From: Candidatus Krumholzibacteriota bacterium
Lineage (GTDB): Bacteria > Krumholzibacteriota > Krumholzibacteriia > Krumholzibacteriales > Krumholzibacteriaceae
Length of the DNA: 40,410 bases
Direction of reading: 5' to 3'
Assembly: GCA_030667985.1 (NCBI GenBank)
Contig: DAOUUU010000006.1
Span: forward strand, 1-40,410
The translations under genes and the position numbers were made by a program. Shown here piece by piece: positions 28,464-38,128 of this stretch; the stretch's first letter is position 1; each line of letters begins with the position of its first letter. Under the pieces are notes generated by a model, which did not search any database, had not been told where the DNA came from, and saw only the letters and a list, made by a program, of their open reading frames with translations.

Positions 28464-29054
28464 CTATTTTCTATCTCCTGCGAGTCTTCGTATCTCACTC
28501 AATTCGCCGAGTATCAGCTCTAGTGTCTCCCTCTCCGGGCGCCCGGCGCGCTCTTCTTCTGTTACCTTCACCGAGGCGATGCTATTCATTATGGTCTCTT
28601 TGAGGCCTTCGAGGTCCCTTACGCCATATATGACCAATTCTGCAGGCCCACCCTGAGATCCAGCAGCTCCGGCGGTCTGTAGATGAAGGTTTCCGATGCC
28701 ATAGGCCCTCTGGAGAGGACCCTGCGTGATGTCGATATTGGTTATCTTCCCGTACGGGACGGTAACTATCCGCTTCCAGAAGACGCCCCGCTTGCCCCTG
28801 ACCGCGGCGGAATCTATCCGGTACTCGAGGGACCGGTAATAGGCCGGGATCCAGGCCAGAAACGGCAACGCTATCAGCGTAAAGGAGATGGTCATGACCA
28901 ATGTTGGAATCGATCCGTTGAACTGCGCTCCAAAGACCGCCTCGGCGAGCCATGGCGAAATTCCACCGATCATGGAAAAACAGTAATATATGAACCAGAC
29001 GGTGACCCAGACGGTTCTTAGCTCCTTCTCAGGTCCAAAGGTCACTTCATTCAT
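28464..29054 (-). CDS. Bacterial PH-domain (YdbS/bPH2-like) membrane protein
   Basis: Two TM helices, then YYRSLEYRIDSAAVRGKRGVFWKRIVTVPYGKITNIDITQGPLQRAYGIGNLHLQTAG.., typical of bPH2. Confidence 0.88.
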   Translation of the reverse strand: MNEVTFGPEKELRTVWVTVWFIYYCFSMIGGISPWLAEAVFGAQFNGSIPTLVMTISFTLIALPFLAWIPAYYRSLEYRIDSAAVRGKRGVFWKRIVTVPYGKITNIDITQGPLQRAYGIGNLHLQTAGAAGSQGGPAELVIYGVRDLEGLKETIMNSIASVKVTEEERAGRPERETLELILGELSEIRRLAGDRK

Positions 29055-29190
29055 GTCCGTCTCCCCTATTGAGTTTCCTTCTCTCCTATATTAACCGAAC
29101 AGACTGGCTTCGTTCTCAAATGATATACAAGTATGAACGGGAAAATATTCAAAAAAATATGCGGGCGAACTCAATGAAGCTGCTTTCCCT

Positions 29191-30765
29191 TCAACTCACC
29201 ACGCCACTCTCCCCCATACGCTCGTAGATATCGATAAGGGTATCGCGGCTCACCGGTCCTTCGATCGCCTCCCAGGCGAAACGGGTCCCTCTTCCCTTTG
29301 TCTCGTGAGGAAAATCGATATCGACCTTCTCCATCTCGAGTGCCTTTTTCCATGAGGTACCGTCAGTCACCATCCGGACGATGGCGTCTCCGACCCTACT
29401 GTCGCCGGTTGAGAGCAGGGCCTGCCTCAGGGCCGACCGAGTAGATTTTCTACGGATGCGCATCCCTAGTTCCCTGCAGACTGCCGCAATCTTTTCGATG
29501 CTCAGTTCGAGATCGTTCGCACGGGGCATAGCGTAATACTGCATCGGCGTCCATGGCTTCGGAACAAGAGGGTTCAGGTGCACACTTATCCTGCTTCCCC
29601 TCACCACCGCCTTGAAACGTTTCAGGAATCCCTTTGTCTCTTCGACCATCCGCTCCTCTTCGGCCAATGCCCCGGCCAGAAAGTAGAGTGTGAAATTCCT
29701 CACTCCCGCGGCGGCCAGAAGATCTCCGGCCAGCATATATGTATCGTCGGGAACGCGCTTTCCAATAGCAAACCGGACCCTTTCGCTTCCCGACTCGGGT
29801 GCGAGGCTCACGCTCCTCGTTCCCGCCCTCGAGATCGCAGCCGCCTTCGATTCGTCTATGTCCTCGGCCCTCAGCGAACTGAAGGAGACCGAGATCTCCC
29901 TCTCGAGAAGTGAATCGACGAGCCGCTCGAATTCAGGATGGGCGGCTACTGACGTGCTGACCAGCCCGACACGCCCGACCTGCGAGGCGCACCTCCCGAT
30001 GTATCGGTCGAACTCGGCCACCGGCAGCGGCCTGAAGGGATGGTAGAGGCTCCTGGCAAGACAAAAGGTGCACCGCCCGGGGCATCCCCTGCCCGATTCG
30101 GCGAGAAGGGTCTCGGGAAATACGGTCGAGGGAGTTAGAATAGCCGATTTTGAGAAATTATCTGCCGAAGCCCTTTCGGCGAACGAGGCGCCGTGCCCCG
30201 GCACGAATATGCCTTTCGATCCCACGAGCCGGTCACCGAGCCCCTCGACCTCACCTGGGCCCATCTCGGCCAGAGCGTCCTTAATCGCTCCGATCGGAGC
30301 CTCCCCCTCTCCTATGCAGAAGAGATCGGCGATATCGAGGAGCGGAAAGGGATTGCCGCTCACTGCAGCCCCTCCCGCCACGATAAGAGGAGACCCGCCC
30401 CTCCTCTCTCTCGACGTTTCTATGCCCGATTCAAAGAGCATCCTTACGAGATTGATATAGTCCTCCTCGTACGATATGGAAAAGAATATCACTTTGAATC
30501 CGGATAGGGGCGATCCGGACTCGAGGGTTACGGGAGCCGTGTCCCTGAACGCGCGCTCCACCCTGAGTCCTCCGCTTCCGGAGAGTTCGCCGAAGAGGAA
30601 ATGAAAACCGAGATTGGACATGCCTATCCGATATGGAGCTGGATAGGCCGCAACGACATCGATAGCACGTTTTGACGGCATGGGAAATCGCCCAAGGCGA
30701 GTCTCCTGCGCAATCAATCCGGCACGTGCGCTCTGGTTGGAATATCTCATCACGTGGGTTTTCAC
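29191..30765 (-). CDS. Radical SAM protein with a B12-binding-like N-terminal region
   Basis: AESGRGCPGRCTFCLARSLYHPFRPLP has CxxxCxxC; N-terminal ..PAPYRIGMSNLGFHFLFGEL..IVAGGAAVSGNPFPLLDIADLFCIGEGE... Confidence 0.87.
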   Translation of the reverse strand: MKTHVMRYSNQSARAGLIAQETRLGRFPMPSKRAIDVVAAYPAPYRIGMSNLGFHFLFGELSGSGGLRVERAFRDTAPVTLESGSPLSGFKVIFFSISYEEDYINLVRMLFESGIETSRERRGGSPLIVAGGAAVSGNPFPLLDIADLFCIGEGEAPIGAIKDALAEMGPGEVEGLGDRLVGSKGIFVPGHGASFAERASADNFSKSAILTPSTVFPETLLAESGRGCPGRCTFCLARSLYHPFRPLPVAEFDRYIGRCASQVGRVGLVSTSVAAHPEFERLVDSLLEREISVSFSSLRAEDIDESKAAAISRAGTRSVSLAPESGSERVRFAIGKRVPDDTYMLAGDLLAAAGVRNFTLYFLAGALAEEERMVEETKGFLKRFKAVVRGSRISVHLNPLVPKPWTPMQYYAMPRANDLELSIEKIAAVCRELGMRIRRKSTRSALRQALLSTGDSRVGDAIVRMVTDGTSWKKALEMEKVDIDFPHETKGRGTRFAWEAIEGPVSRDTLIDIYERMGESGVVS

Positions 30766-30766
30766 A

Positions 30767-32428
30767 TCATTGCGCCGGCTCGAGGTCGAGCGGCCCCCGC
30801 CCGATCAAGTTGCGGGCAATGACGTTTTCAGGATCCTGCTCAAGCAGATCCATGAGGACCTTCTCGGCATCTTGCTCAAGACCTTTTTTCCTCAAGGTCA
30901 TCGCGAGGGATAACGATGCTTCTTCATATCCCGAGTTGATCTCGAGGCTCTTTTTGTACAATTTTTCCGCCCGATCGTTGTCACCTTTAAGAAAAAAGAG
31001 ATCCCCTTTTATCTTATACAGATCTGCGAACTCCCTGTCGAGCGAAGCGAGCAGTCTCTCCGACTCTTCTAACCTGCCTGTTTTCATTAGGATATGAGCC
31101 AGCTTGGCCTTGGCCCTCAGAAAATCCGGATTTGCCTCGATCGACTCCTCAAAGAATCTCTCAGCCTCTCCGTACAGCTCCGTCCTGAGATAGATCTCTC
31201 CTATGAAATATAGCACGTCCGGGCTCCTGTGACCCGCATTGAGGATCTCGTGCAGCACAGCCATCGCTTCCTCGAGGTTTCCTTCACGCAGATGCACAAG
31301 CGCAAGGCTCATACCGGCCGGTTCTATCTTCTTCTCGCCGTCGATTGCCTTCCCCAGCAGTTCCGTCGCTCTCTCCTTCTCCCCGAGCGTGTATAGAAGG
31401 AGACCGTAGTAATAACACACTTTCTTGTAACGGGGCGAGAGCTCCAGTGCCCGCTCGAAGTGCCCTTTCGCGGAATCGAGTTCGCCGAGAAAAAAACAGG
31501 TGGTGCCGAGATAACACCTCAGGTCGGCATAATCCGGTTTCTCATCCACAGCTTGCTCGAAGAAGGGCAGCGCCTTTGAGAAAAGTTTCTCGTCGAGATA
31601 GGAGACACCGAGGTAGAACCTGGCTTCTGTATACTGCGGATTTATCTCGAGCGCCTTCTCGAATCCGCGCCTGGCCTGCTCGAACACTCCTTTGCGAAGA
31701 TAGGAGAGACCGAGCTTGAACCGGATATCGGCATAATCTTCATGGATCGATACCGCCTTCGAAAACGCCTCTATGGCGGTGTCGAACGCACCCGTGTTAA
31801 AGGACTCGATACCCTCGTGCACCAGCTCCTCAAATTCGGAATCTGTCGTGATGAGCTCGTTGAGCTTGGCCAGCTGGGGTATATCGGTCTCTTTTCCCTT
31901 GAGGTGCTCGCTGAGGAACTTGCTGATCGGGCTCGGTGTATTTGCGCCGATATCTAGTGCCCGCGCGAACATTTCGTCCGCCTCCTCCTTCTCTCCCTTC
32001 TCATACAGGAGCATTCCGAGGTAGCAGACAGCTTCGAAATAACGGGCGTTCAGCCCGATCGCCTTACGGAGTATCTCGACTGCTTTGTCCACATCCCCCC
32101 TGCCGTGATAGATAACACTCATACGGTAAAAAAGATCAGGGTAGGTGGGATTCTCCTGAGCCGCCTTATCGAAATGCTCAAGAGCTCCATCGAGGTCGCC
32201 TGCGTGGTACTTCGCCATACCGAGGTGGGCGTGCGACTCTGCTGCGTAGAACATGCCGAGCGCGTGGACTGGGTCGCTGTGGCCGACATTCTCGATGACC
32301 TTCTCGAGTTCGCGAACTGCCAGCTCGTAGTTGCCCTCGTTGAAATACTGGATGCCGAGCTCGTACTCATGGTTATTTTCGAGCCCGAATATCCTTCCCC
32401 ACAGCGACATTTTCGTCTCCCCTGTCAA
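30767..32428 (-). CDS. Tetratricopeptide repeat protein
   Basis: About a dozen TPR-like units over 553 aa. ATG overlaps the ftsZ stop (ATGA). Confidence 0.92.
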   Translation of the reverse strand: MTGETKMSLWGRIFGLENNHEYELGIQYFNEGNYELAVRELEKVIENVGHSDPVHALGMFYAAESHAHLGMAKYHAGDLDGALEHFDKAAQENPTYPDLFYRMSVIYHGRGDVDKAVEILRKAIGLNARYFEAVCYLGMLLYEKGEKEEADEMFARALDIGANTPSPISKFLSEHLKGKETDIPQLAKLNELITTDSEFEELVHEGIESFNTGAFDTAIEAFSKAVSIHEDYADIRFKLGLSYLRKGVFEQARRGFEKALEINPQYTEARFYLGVSYLDEKLFSKALPFFEQAVDEKPDYADLRCYLGTTCFFLGELDSAKGHFERALELSPRYKKVCYYYGLLLYTLGEKERATELLGKAIDGEKKIEPAGMSLALVHLREGNLEEAMAVLHEILNAGHRSPDVLYFIGEIYLRTELYGEAERFFEESIEANPDFLRAKAKLAHILMKTGRLEESERLLASLDREFADLYKIKGDLFFLKGDNDRAEKLYKKSLEINSGYEEASLSLAMTLRKKGLEQDAEKVLMDLLEQDPENVIARNLIGRGPLDLEPAQ

Positions 32429-33576
32429 TCGAGCTGCTTGCGAAGAAAGGTCGGAATATCGAGATTCTGATTAGTGCGGTTGATTGCACCCACCGCTTCC
32501 GCTCCGACCCCGATGCATCTCTCCTGCTCGACCTCGGCGGATTGTTCCATCAATCCAGCCAGCTCGAAAACCTCAGTTTCACCGGTGCGTGCGGTGAATG
32601 AGGGCGCGATCTCCCTCTCGTGCTGCTCGAAACCGGTTGCGATGACCGTCACGTGGATGCTGTCCCTGTTGGAATCACTCACGACAGCTCCGAATATGAC
32701 GTTGGCATTCTCGCCGGCTTCCTCGCTGACGATCGACGTTGCCTCCGAAACCTCGTGAAGCGACATCTTCTTGTCGCCGGTGATGCTGACGAGAACCCCC
32801 CTCGCACCCCGTATCGAGACATCGTCGAGCAACGGGCTGCTGATGGCCATCCTGGCTGCTTCGGTTGCCCTGCTTTCGCCTGAAGCGACTCCCGTGCTCA
32901 TGAGTGCCTCGCCCATGCCACTCATGATAGAGCGTACATCAGCGAAGTCAAGGTTAATGAGTCCCGGAATCATGATCAGGTCGCTTATGCCCTTGGTCGC
33001 GTGATGGAGTATTTCGTCCGCCTTCGAGAATGCCTCGGTGATAGGCGTATCCTGAGGTACAAGCGAAAGCAGCTTATCGTTCTGTATGATTATGAGGGTA
33101 TCGACCTCTTGCTTAAGCGCCTCTATCCCCATCAGCGCCTGCTGCTCCCTTCTCTTTCCCTCGAACGAGAAAGGCCGCGTCACTATCCCGACAGTCAGCG
33201 CGCCCTTCTCTCGTGCCATCCTGGCTATCGCTGGGCTCGCCCCGGTTCCCGTGCCTCCTCCCATACCCGAGGTGACGAAGACCATATCGGCGCCATCGAG
33301 CAGTTCACTCACGAGATCCCCGTCCTCCTCGACGGCACGGAGACCTACTTCTGGATTCCCACCCGATCCGAGGCCCTTGGTGAGCCTCGTACCAACCTGG
33401 ACCTTCTTGTGAGCTCTCGAAAGCTCCAGTACCTGCGCGTCGGTGTTCACCGCGATAAACTCCACGCCCTCGAGGCCGGATGAAATCATCCTGTTGACGG
33501 CATTTCCGCCTGCACCTCCGACACCGACGACTTTGAGACTTGCCAATTCGTCAAACTCGTCGAACTCGAACCTCAT
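32425..33576 (-). CDS. ftsZ: Cell division protein FtsZ
   Basis: ..VVGVGGAGGNAVNRMISSGLEGVEFIAVNTDAQ.., ..VFVTSGMGGGTGTGASPAIAR.., C-terminal DIPTFLRKQ. Confidence 0.99.
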   Translation of the reverse strand: MRFEFDEFDELASLKVVGVGGAGGNAVNRMISSGLEGVEFIAVNTDAQVLELSRAHKKVQVGTRLTKGLGSGGNPEVGLRAVEEDGDLVSELLDGADMVFVTSGMGGGTGTGASPAIARMAREKGALTVGIVTRPFSFEGKRREQQALMGIEALKQEVDTLIIIQNDKLLSLVPQDTPITEAFSKADEILHHATKGISDLIMIPGLINLDFADVRSIMSGMGEALMSTGVASGESRATEAARMAISSPLLDDVSIRGARGVLVSITGDKKMSLHEVSEATSIVSEEAGENANVIFGAVVSDSNRDSIHVTVIATGFEQHEREIAPSFTARTGETEVFELAGLMEQSAEVEQERCIGVGAEAVGAINRTNQNLDIPTFLRKQLD

Positions 33577-33594
33577 AATGTGCCTCCTTCTAAG

Positions 33595-34860
33595 TTAAAA
33601 CAAACTCGCTATTCGTTTCAGTTTACCGATTATTCTCCTGACCTGCTTTCCAGCACCACCCCATTCCATATCCGCCAGAAGGCTGTCACGGCCGTAGACG
33701 AGCAGGCCAACGCATGCGCTCCACCCCTCTTCGTAAACAATCTCGGCGAGGCCTTCGAGCCCTGCGGGTGAAGCAACTCTGACCGGTAGATCGAACACCT
33801 GTTCCGCCACTTCGACCATTCCTCTTATCTTTGATCCTCCGCCGGTCAACACGATTCCGCCTCCGAGCATCCTATAGTATTTTTCGCCGACGACAGCATC
33901 CTTGACCATCGTGAATATCTCCTCGCACCGCGGCTCGATGATTGCCGCTACTATCTGCCTGCGGACCTCCTGAGCCTTTCTACCTCCCACGCCCGGGACC
34001 ATAACCGTATCTTCATCGCCTGCCAGCTCGGCCAGCGCTATGCCATACTCCTTCTTCAGGCCTTCTGCCACCGAGGCGGTCGTCCTGAGACCGACGGCCA
34101 GATCTCCAGTCAGCTGAGCGCCTCCGACCGGAACCGCGCCGCTCAACCTTATGCAGCCGCCGTGATAGAGGGCATAACTCGTCACGCCCCCTCCCATGTC
34201 TACCAGCATCGAGCCGCTATCCTTCTCCTCCTCGGTGAGAACCGCCTTAGCGGTAGCGACTGGCTCGAATACAAGATCGACCACATCGAGCCCCGCTTTC
34301 CTTATCACCTTCGCGAGATTCTCGATCTGTGTCGTGTGACCGGTGATGATGTGTACATCCGCTTCAAGCCTCATCGCCGACATGCCGACCGGATCGCGGA
34401 CCCCATCCTGGTCATCGACGACAAAATCCTGAGGGATCGTATGAATGATCTCGCGGTCGTAGGGAAGCGTTATGCTCTTTGCTGCCTCTGTGACACGCAT
34501 GACATCTTTCGTGCTCACTTCTCTCTTGCTGTTTGGAATCGCAATCACGCCGCGGCTGTTGAAACTTCTGATATGCGCACCCGAGACGCTCGCGCAGACC
34601 CCACGTATCTCGACTCCGGCCATCTTCTCGGCCATGAGCCTCGCGCGGATAATCGCCTCAGCGGCTCCATCGATATTGACAACGACACCCTTTTTGATCC
34701 CATCGGAGGGACTGGTGCCGGCCCCGATGATTCGGATCTCGCCATCCGGGCTTATCTCTCCTATCAATACGGAGACTCTAGTCGTTCCCAGATCGATTCC
34801 TACGACATACTCGCTGGATAGACCCAAAACCTCACCCCCTTGCATAATATCAGCGGACAA
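33595..34860 (-). CDS. ftsA: Cell division protein FtsA
   Basis: ..EYVVGIDLGTTRVSVLIGEISPDGEIRIIGAGTSPSDGIKKGVVVNIDGA.., ..MLVDMGGGVTSYALY...; C-terminal amphipathic-like RRIIGKLKRIASLF. Confidence 0.97.
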   Translation of the reverse strand: MSADIMQGGEVLGLSSEYVVGIDLGTTRVSVLIGEISPDGEIRIIGAGTSPSDGIKKGVVVNIDGAAEAIIRARLMAEKMAGVEIRGVCASVSGAHIRSFNSRGVIAIPNSKREVSTKDVMRVTEAAKSITLPYDREIIHTIPQDFVVDDQDGVRDPVGMSAMRLEADVHIITGHTTQIENLAKVIRKAGLDVVDLVFEPVATAKAVLTEEEKDSGSMLVDMGGGVTSYALYHGGCIRLSGAVPVGGAQLTGDLAVGLRTTASVAEGLKKEYGIALAELAGDEDTVMVPGVGGRKAQEVRRQIVAAIIEPRCEEIFTMVKDAVVGEKYYRMLGGGIVLTGGGSKIRGMVEVAEQVFDLPVRVASPAGLEGLAEIVYEEGWSACVGLLVYGRDSLLADMEWGGAGKQVRRIIGKLKRIASLF

Positions 34861-35602
34861 CGACCTGGCGGTTGAAACGGAGGTCTATCATATCGGGAAA
34901 CGACCCGTTATCATCGAGCACTCCGTAAACCGCGTATAGTTTCTGTATTCTTCTCGCGAAATTCTCGGAACCGAGCCGCACCAGAGTCCCGGTTCTCATC
35001 AAAACGAGCATCACTTCATCATTCTGTATGTGTATCTCTGATAGTTCTCCGGCAGTAGAGAATCCGTAATCGTTCAATGTCCCGAGGGCCGACATGACCA
35101 TCCTCATTCGCCGGGCTCCCTTTTCGGTCTCTAGATCCTTTGGGCTGATGCCGGTGATGACCGGCAGATCGATATCTGCATTCCCTGCCCTCCACGGGAT
35201 GACGACGCCCTCCGAATCCACTTCGTAGAGATGCTTCCCGGCCAATATCGCGACCGGCTCACGCTGCATCAGATAGCAATCGATACGGCCCCAGAGCCTT
35301 CTCTTGAAGACAACATCCCTTATCTCCGGGAACTTGAGCAATCGCTCTCTAACCGACGCCAGGGATATGGTCAGAAGATTCTTGCCGAGAACGCTCGACT
35401 CGACCAGACGGAGCGAATCGGCTGGAAGGCTCGAACCGCCGTAGAATTCCACCTTCTCGAGCGTAAACCGCTCCGTTCCGAACACGAGAAAAAGAGCCGC
35501 GCCCATAACAATCCCGGCGAATATACAGATCATTGTTCGCGCGACACCAAGCCGCACCCCAGACCTTCGAACAACCATCGACCTGCATCTTCTCGTTCTC
35601 AT
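34850..35602 (-). CDS. ftsQ: FtsQ/DivIB-type cell division protein (POTRA)
   Basis: Single N-terminal TM, then FTLEKVEFYGGSSLPADSLRLVESSVLGKNLLTISLASVRERLLKFPEIRDVVFKRRLWGRIDCYLMQREPVAIL... between murC and ftsA. Confidence 0.92.
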   Translation of the reverse strand: MRTRRCRSMVVRRSGVRLGVARTMICIFAGIVMGAALFLVFGTERFTLEKVEFYGGSSLPADSLRLVESSVLGKNLLTISLASVRERLLKFPEIRDVVFKRRLWGRIDCYLMQREPVAILAGKHLYEVDSEGVVIPWRAGNADIDLPVITGISPKDLETEKGARRMRMVMSALGTLNDYGFSTAGELSEIHIQNDEVMLVLMRTGTLVRLGSENFARRIQKLYAVYGVLDDNGSFPDMIDLRFNRQVVVR

Positions 35603-36981
35603 GAACCGCTCACCTTTCTCTTCTTCTCGAGGATACGCTCTCCCAGTCTCCAGATATCACCGGCGCCAAGAGTCAGGACGAGATCGCCCTCGCTCAGCGA
35701 GGAGAGCAACGCTCTCTCGAGCTCTTCTCCGTCCGGCATGTAATGAACGTTTTTCATACCGCTCCGCATGACCGCTTGATAGATCAATTCACCGCTGACA
35801 CCCTCTATAGGAATTTCTCCAGCGCTGTAGATTCCTGTGATAAACAACTCATCGGCCGCCTTGAAACTCTCCTCGAACCGCTTGTGTATATCACGCGTCC
35901 TGCTATACCTGTGGGGCTGGAATACCACGACGAGACGGCGATCGAAATTCTCCCTGGCCGTTTCGATCGTCGCGGCGATCTCGGTCGGGTGGTGTCCGTA
36001 GTCATCGATGAACAGAACGCCGTCTGCCTCTCCCTTTAACTCGAAACGACGCGAGACTCCCTGGAAACTCTCAAAAGCCCGTTTGACCGAATCAAGTTCT
36101 ATTCCCAGTTCATCGGCGAGCACACAGACAGCCAGTGCGTTCAGAACATTGTGCCTGCCGGGCAGGCTAAGGAATAGCTCGCCCCGCGGTTCGCCTCCGG
36201 CCAGAAGCGTAAATGTCGTTCCCTCACCGCTGGATTTCTCGACTCTAGCCCTGTAATCGGCCTGCTCGCCGAATCCGTATTTCAGAATGCGCCTCTCTAT
36301 CCTCGGGAGGATGGCTCTCACCCGGCTGTCATCGACACAGCAGATGACGGCGCCGTTGAACGGCACTCTATTCGCGAAAGTGACAAAGGCGTCGTGTATT
36401 TTATCGAGCCCTCCGTAAAAATCGAGATGCTCGGCGTCAATATTCGTGATCACCGCGAAGACCGGTGAGAGGCGTACGAAATTTCCGTCGCTCTCGTCCG
36501 CCTCCGCGACAAGAAATTCACTCTGTCCAAGCCTAACATTGGTCCTGAGGCTCTTGATCTTTCCCCCGACGACGACCGTCGGATCGAGTCCCGCCTCCTC
36601 GAGGACCACCGCGGCAAGCGAGGTCGTCGTAGTCTTGCCGTGAGCGCCAGCGACGGCTATGCCTGTACGCATCCTCATCAACTCGCCCAGCATCTCGGAA
36701 CGGGGTATGATCGGTAGACCCAATCCTATGGCCTCTTTCATCTCCGGGTTTTCTGAACCGATGGCCGACGAGAATACGACGACGTCGCTTCCCTCAACGT
36801 TTCCCTCCTTGTGACCGTAACGGATCGTTGCCCCGATCGATGCGAGACGCTCGGTGATAGCGCTCTTTTCGATATCGGAACCGCTCACCTCGAAACCGAG
36901 GTTTATGAGCACCTCGGCGATCCCGCTCATCCCGATACCACCAACACCGATGAAATGTATATGTCTGGCTTTACCCAACAT
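35599..36981 (-). CDS. murC: UDP-N-acetylmuramate--L-alanine ligase
   Basis: MLGKARHIHFIGVGGIGMSGIAEVLINLGFEVSGSDI..AGAHGKTTTTSLAAVVL... The start is probably M21 of the track ORF (36981). Confidence 0.98.
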   Translation of the reverse strand: MLGKARHIHFIGVGGIGMSGIAEVLINLGFEVSGSDIEKSAITERLASIGATIRYGHKEGNVEGSDVVVFSSAIGSENPEMKEAIGLGLPIIPRSEMLGELMRMRTGIAVAGAHGKTTTTSLAAVVLEEAGLDPTVVVGGKIKSLRTNVRLGQSEFLVAEADESDGNFVRLSPVFAVITNIDAEHLDFYGGLDKIHDAFVTFANRVPFNGAVICCVDDSRVRAILPRIERRILKYGFGEQADYRARVEKSSGEGTTFTLLAGGEPRGELFLSLPGRHNVLNALAVCVLADELGIELDSVKRAFESFQGVSRRFELKGEADGVLFIDDYGHHPTEIAATIETARENFDRRLVVVFQPHRYSRTRDIHKRFEESFKAADELFITGIYSAGEIPIEGVSGELIYQAVMRSGMKNVHYMPDGEELERALLSSLSEGDLVLTLGAGDIWRLGERILEKKRKVSGS

Positions 36982-36991
36982 CTCCACTCTC

Positions 36992-38128
36992 CTAAGATCT
37001 TTTTCTATTCTCCTCGACAAAGGCATCGCTATTAGGATCAAGTATCGAACCTATATCGTTGCAGATCATCTCGTCGGCGTTCTTCAGCGCGACCTTTTCC
37101 AGCGCTCTCTTCATGGTCTGGAGCCTTTCACCGGAACTGTCGAAGAGCCGGTCGAGAATTCCGCCTAGTGTCTCACCATTCAGATCACCGTTCTCGATCA
37201 TCACAGCGCCTCCGGCATCGACGAGCACCCCGGCATTGAACCGCTGATGATCGTCCGCCGCGAAGGGATAGGGCGCCAGGACGGCAGGCAGTCCGACCGC
37301 TGCGAGCTCGGAAACGCTGAGTGCTCCGGCGCGTGCGAGCGCCACCGTCGAAGCGCGGTAGGCAAGATTCATGTCCGAGATATAGGGAGTGATGTGGACC
37401 CTCCCGCCCAGATCGCTCAATTGTTTCTTTACCCACTCGTAATCCCTGTCGCCGGTCTGGATGATCCCCTGGATATCATCATGGCTCGCCAGGTACTCGG
37501 CGGCAGCTCTGTTCAGTCTATGCGCTCCCTGACTGCCTCCGAACACGAGGAGAACGGGGCTGCCGGGTGAGAGCCCAAACAGGTCCGAAGGATCATCTGC
37601 GACAGGCGCGACGATTTCCTTCCTCAGCGGATTGCCAGTATGAATGACGCTGTCTCCCTTTTTGAAATAATCTCGAGCCCGTTCGAATCCGATGTATATC
37701 CTGCTCGCTCTCGAGGCAAACAATCTGTTGGTAAGTCCCGGAATCGAGTTCTGCTCCTGCAACACTATAGTGATTCTGAGCATCGAGGCGGCCATCACGA
37801 CCGCAGCGCTCGCATATCCACCCGAACCGAATACGAGATCGGGCCTGAAACGCAAGATCACCTGAAGCGACTGAAAGAAACCGACTAGAAGACTCGCCAT
37901 GGTCAACACTTTTCCGGCTATGCCCCTGCCGCGCACCCCGCGGGAAAATATAAAGCGTATGTCGAATCCGGCCTGTGGGATCACCTTCGCCTCGAGACCG
38001 CTCTTCGTTCCTACAAAGAGAGCCTCGAATCCAGGGTACCGCCGCTTGAGCTCCATGGCGACCGAGAGTGCCGGGTAGACGTGCCCACCGGTTCCCCCTC
38101 CCGCGAATAGAACCTTGAGTGCCGTCAT
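36992..38128 (-). CDS. murG: UDP-N-acetylglucosamine--N-acetylmuramyl-(pentapeptide) pyrophosphoryl-undecaprenol GlcNAc transferase
   Basis: MTALKVLFAGGGTGGHVYPALSVAMELKRR..VFGSGGYASAAVV..VLQEQNSIPGLTNR..LVFGGSQGAHRLN... ATG at 38128 overlaps the ftsW stop (ATGA); the ORF-track start is too long. Confidence 0.98.
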   Translation of the reverse strand: MTALKVLFAGGGTGGHVYPALSVAMELKRRYPGFEALFVGTKSGLEAKVIPQAGFDIRFIFSRGVRGRGIAGKVLTMASLLVGFFQSLQVILRFRPDLVFGSGGYASAAVVMAASMLRITIVLQEQNSIPGLTNRLFASRASRIYIGFERARDYFKKGDSVIHTGNPLRKEIVAPVADDPSDLFGLSPGSPVLLVFGGSQGAHRLNRAAAEYLASHDDIQGIIQTGDRDYEWVKKQLSDLGGRVHITPYISDMNLAYRASTVALARAGALSVSELAAVGLPAVLAPYPFAADDHQRFNAGVLVDAGGAVMIENGDLNGETLGGILDRLFDSSGERLQTMKRALEKVALKNADEMICNDIGSILDPNSDAFVEENRKRS

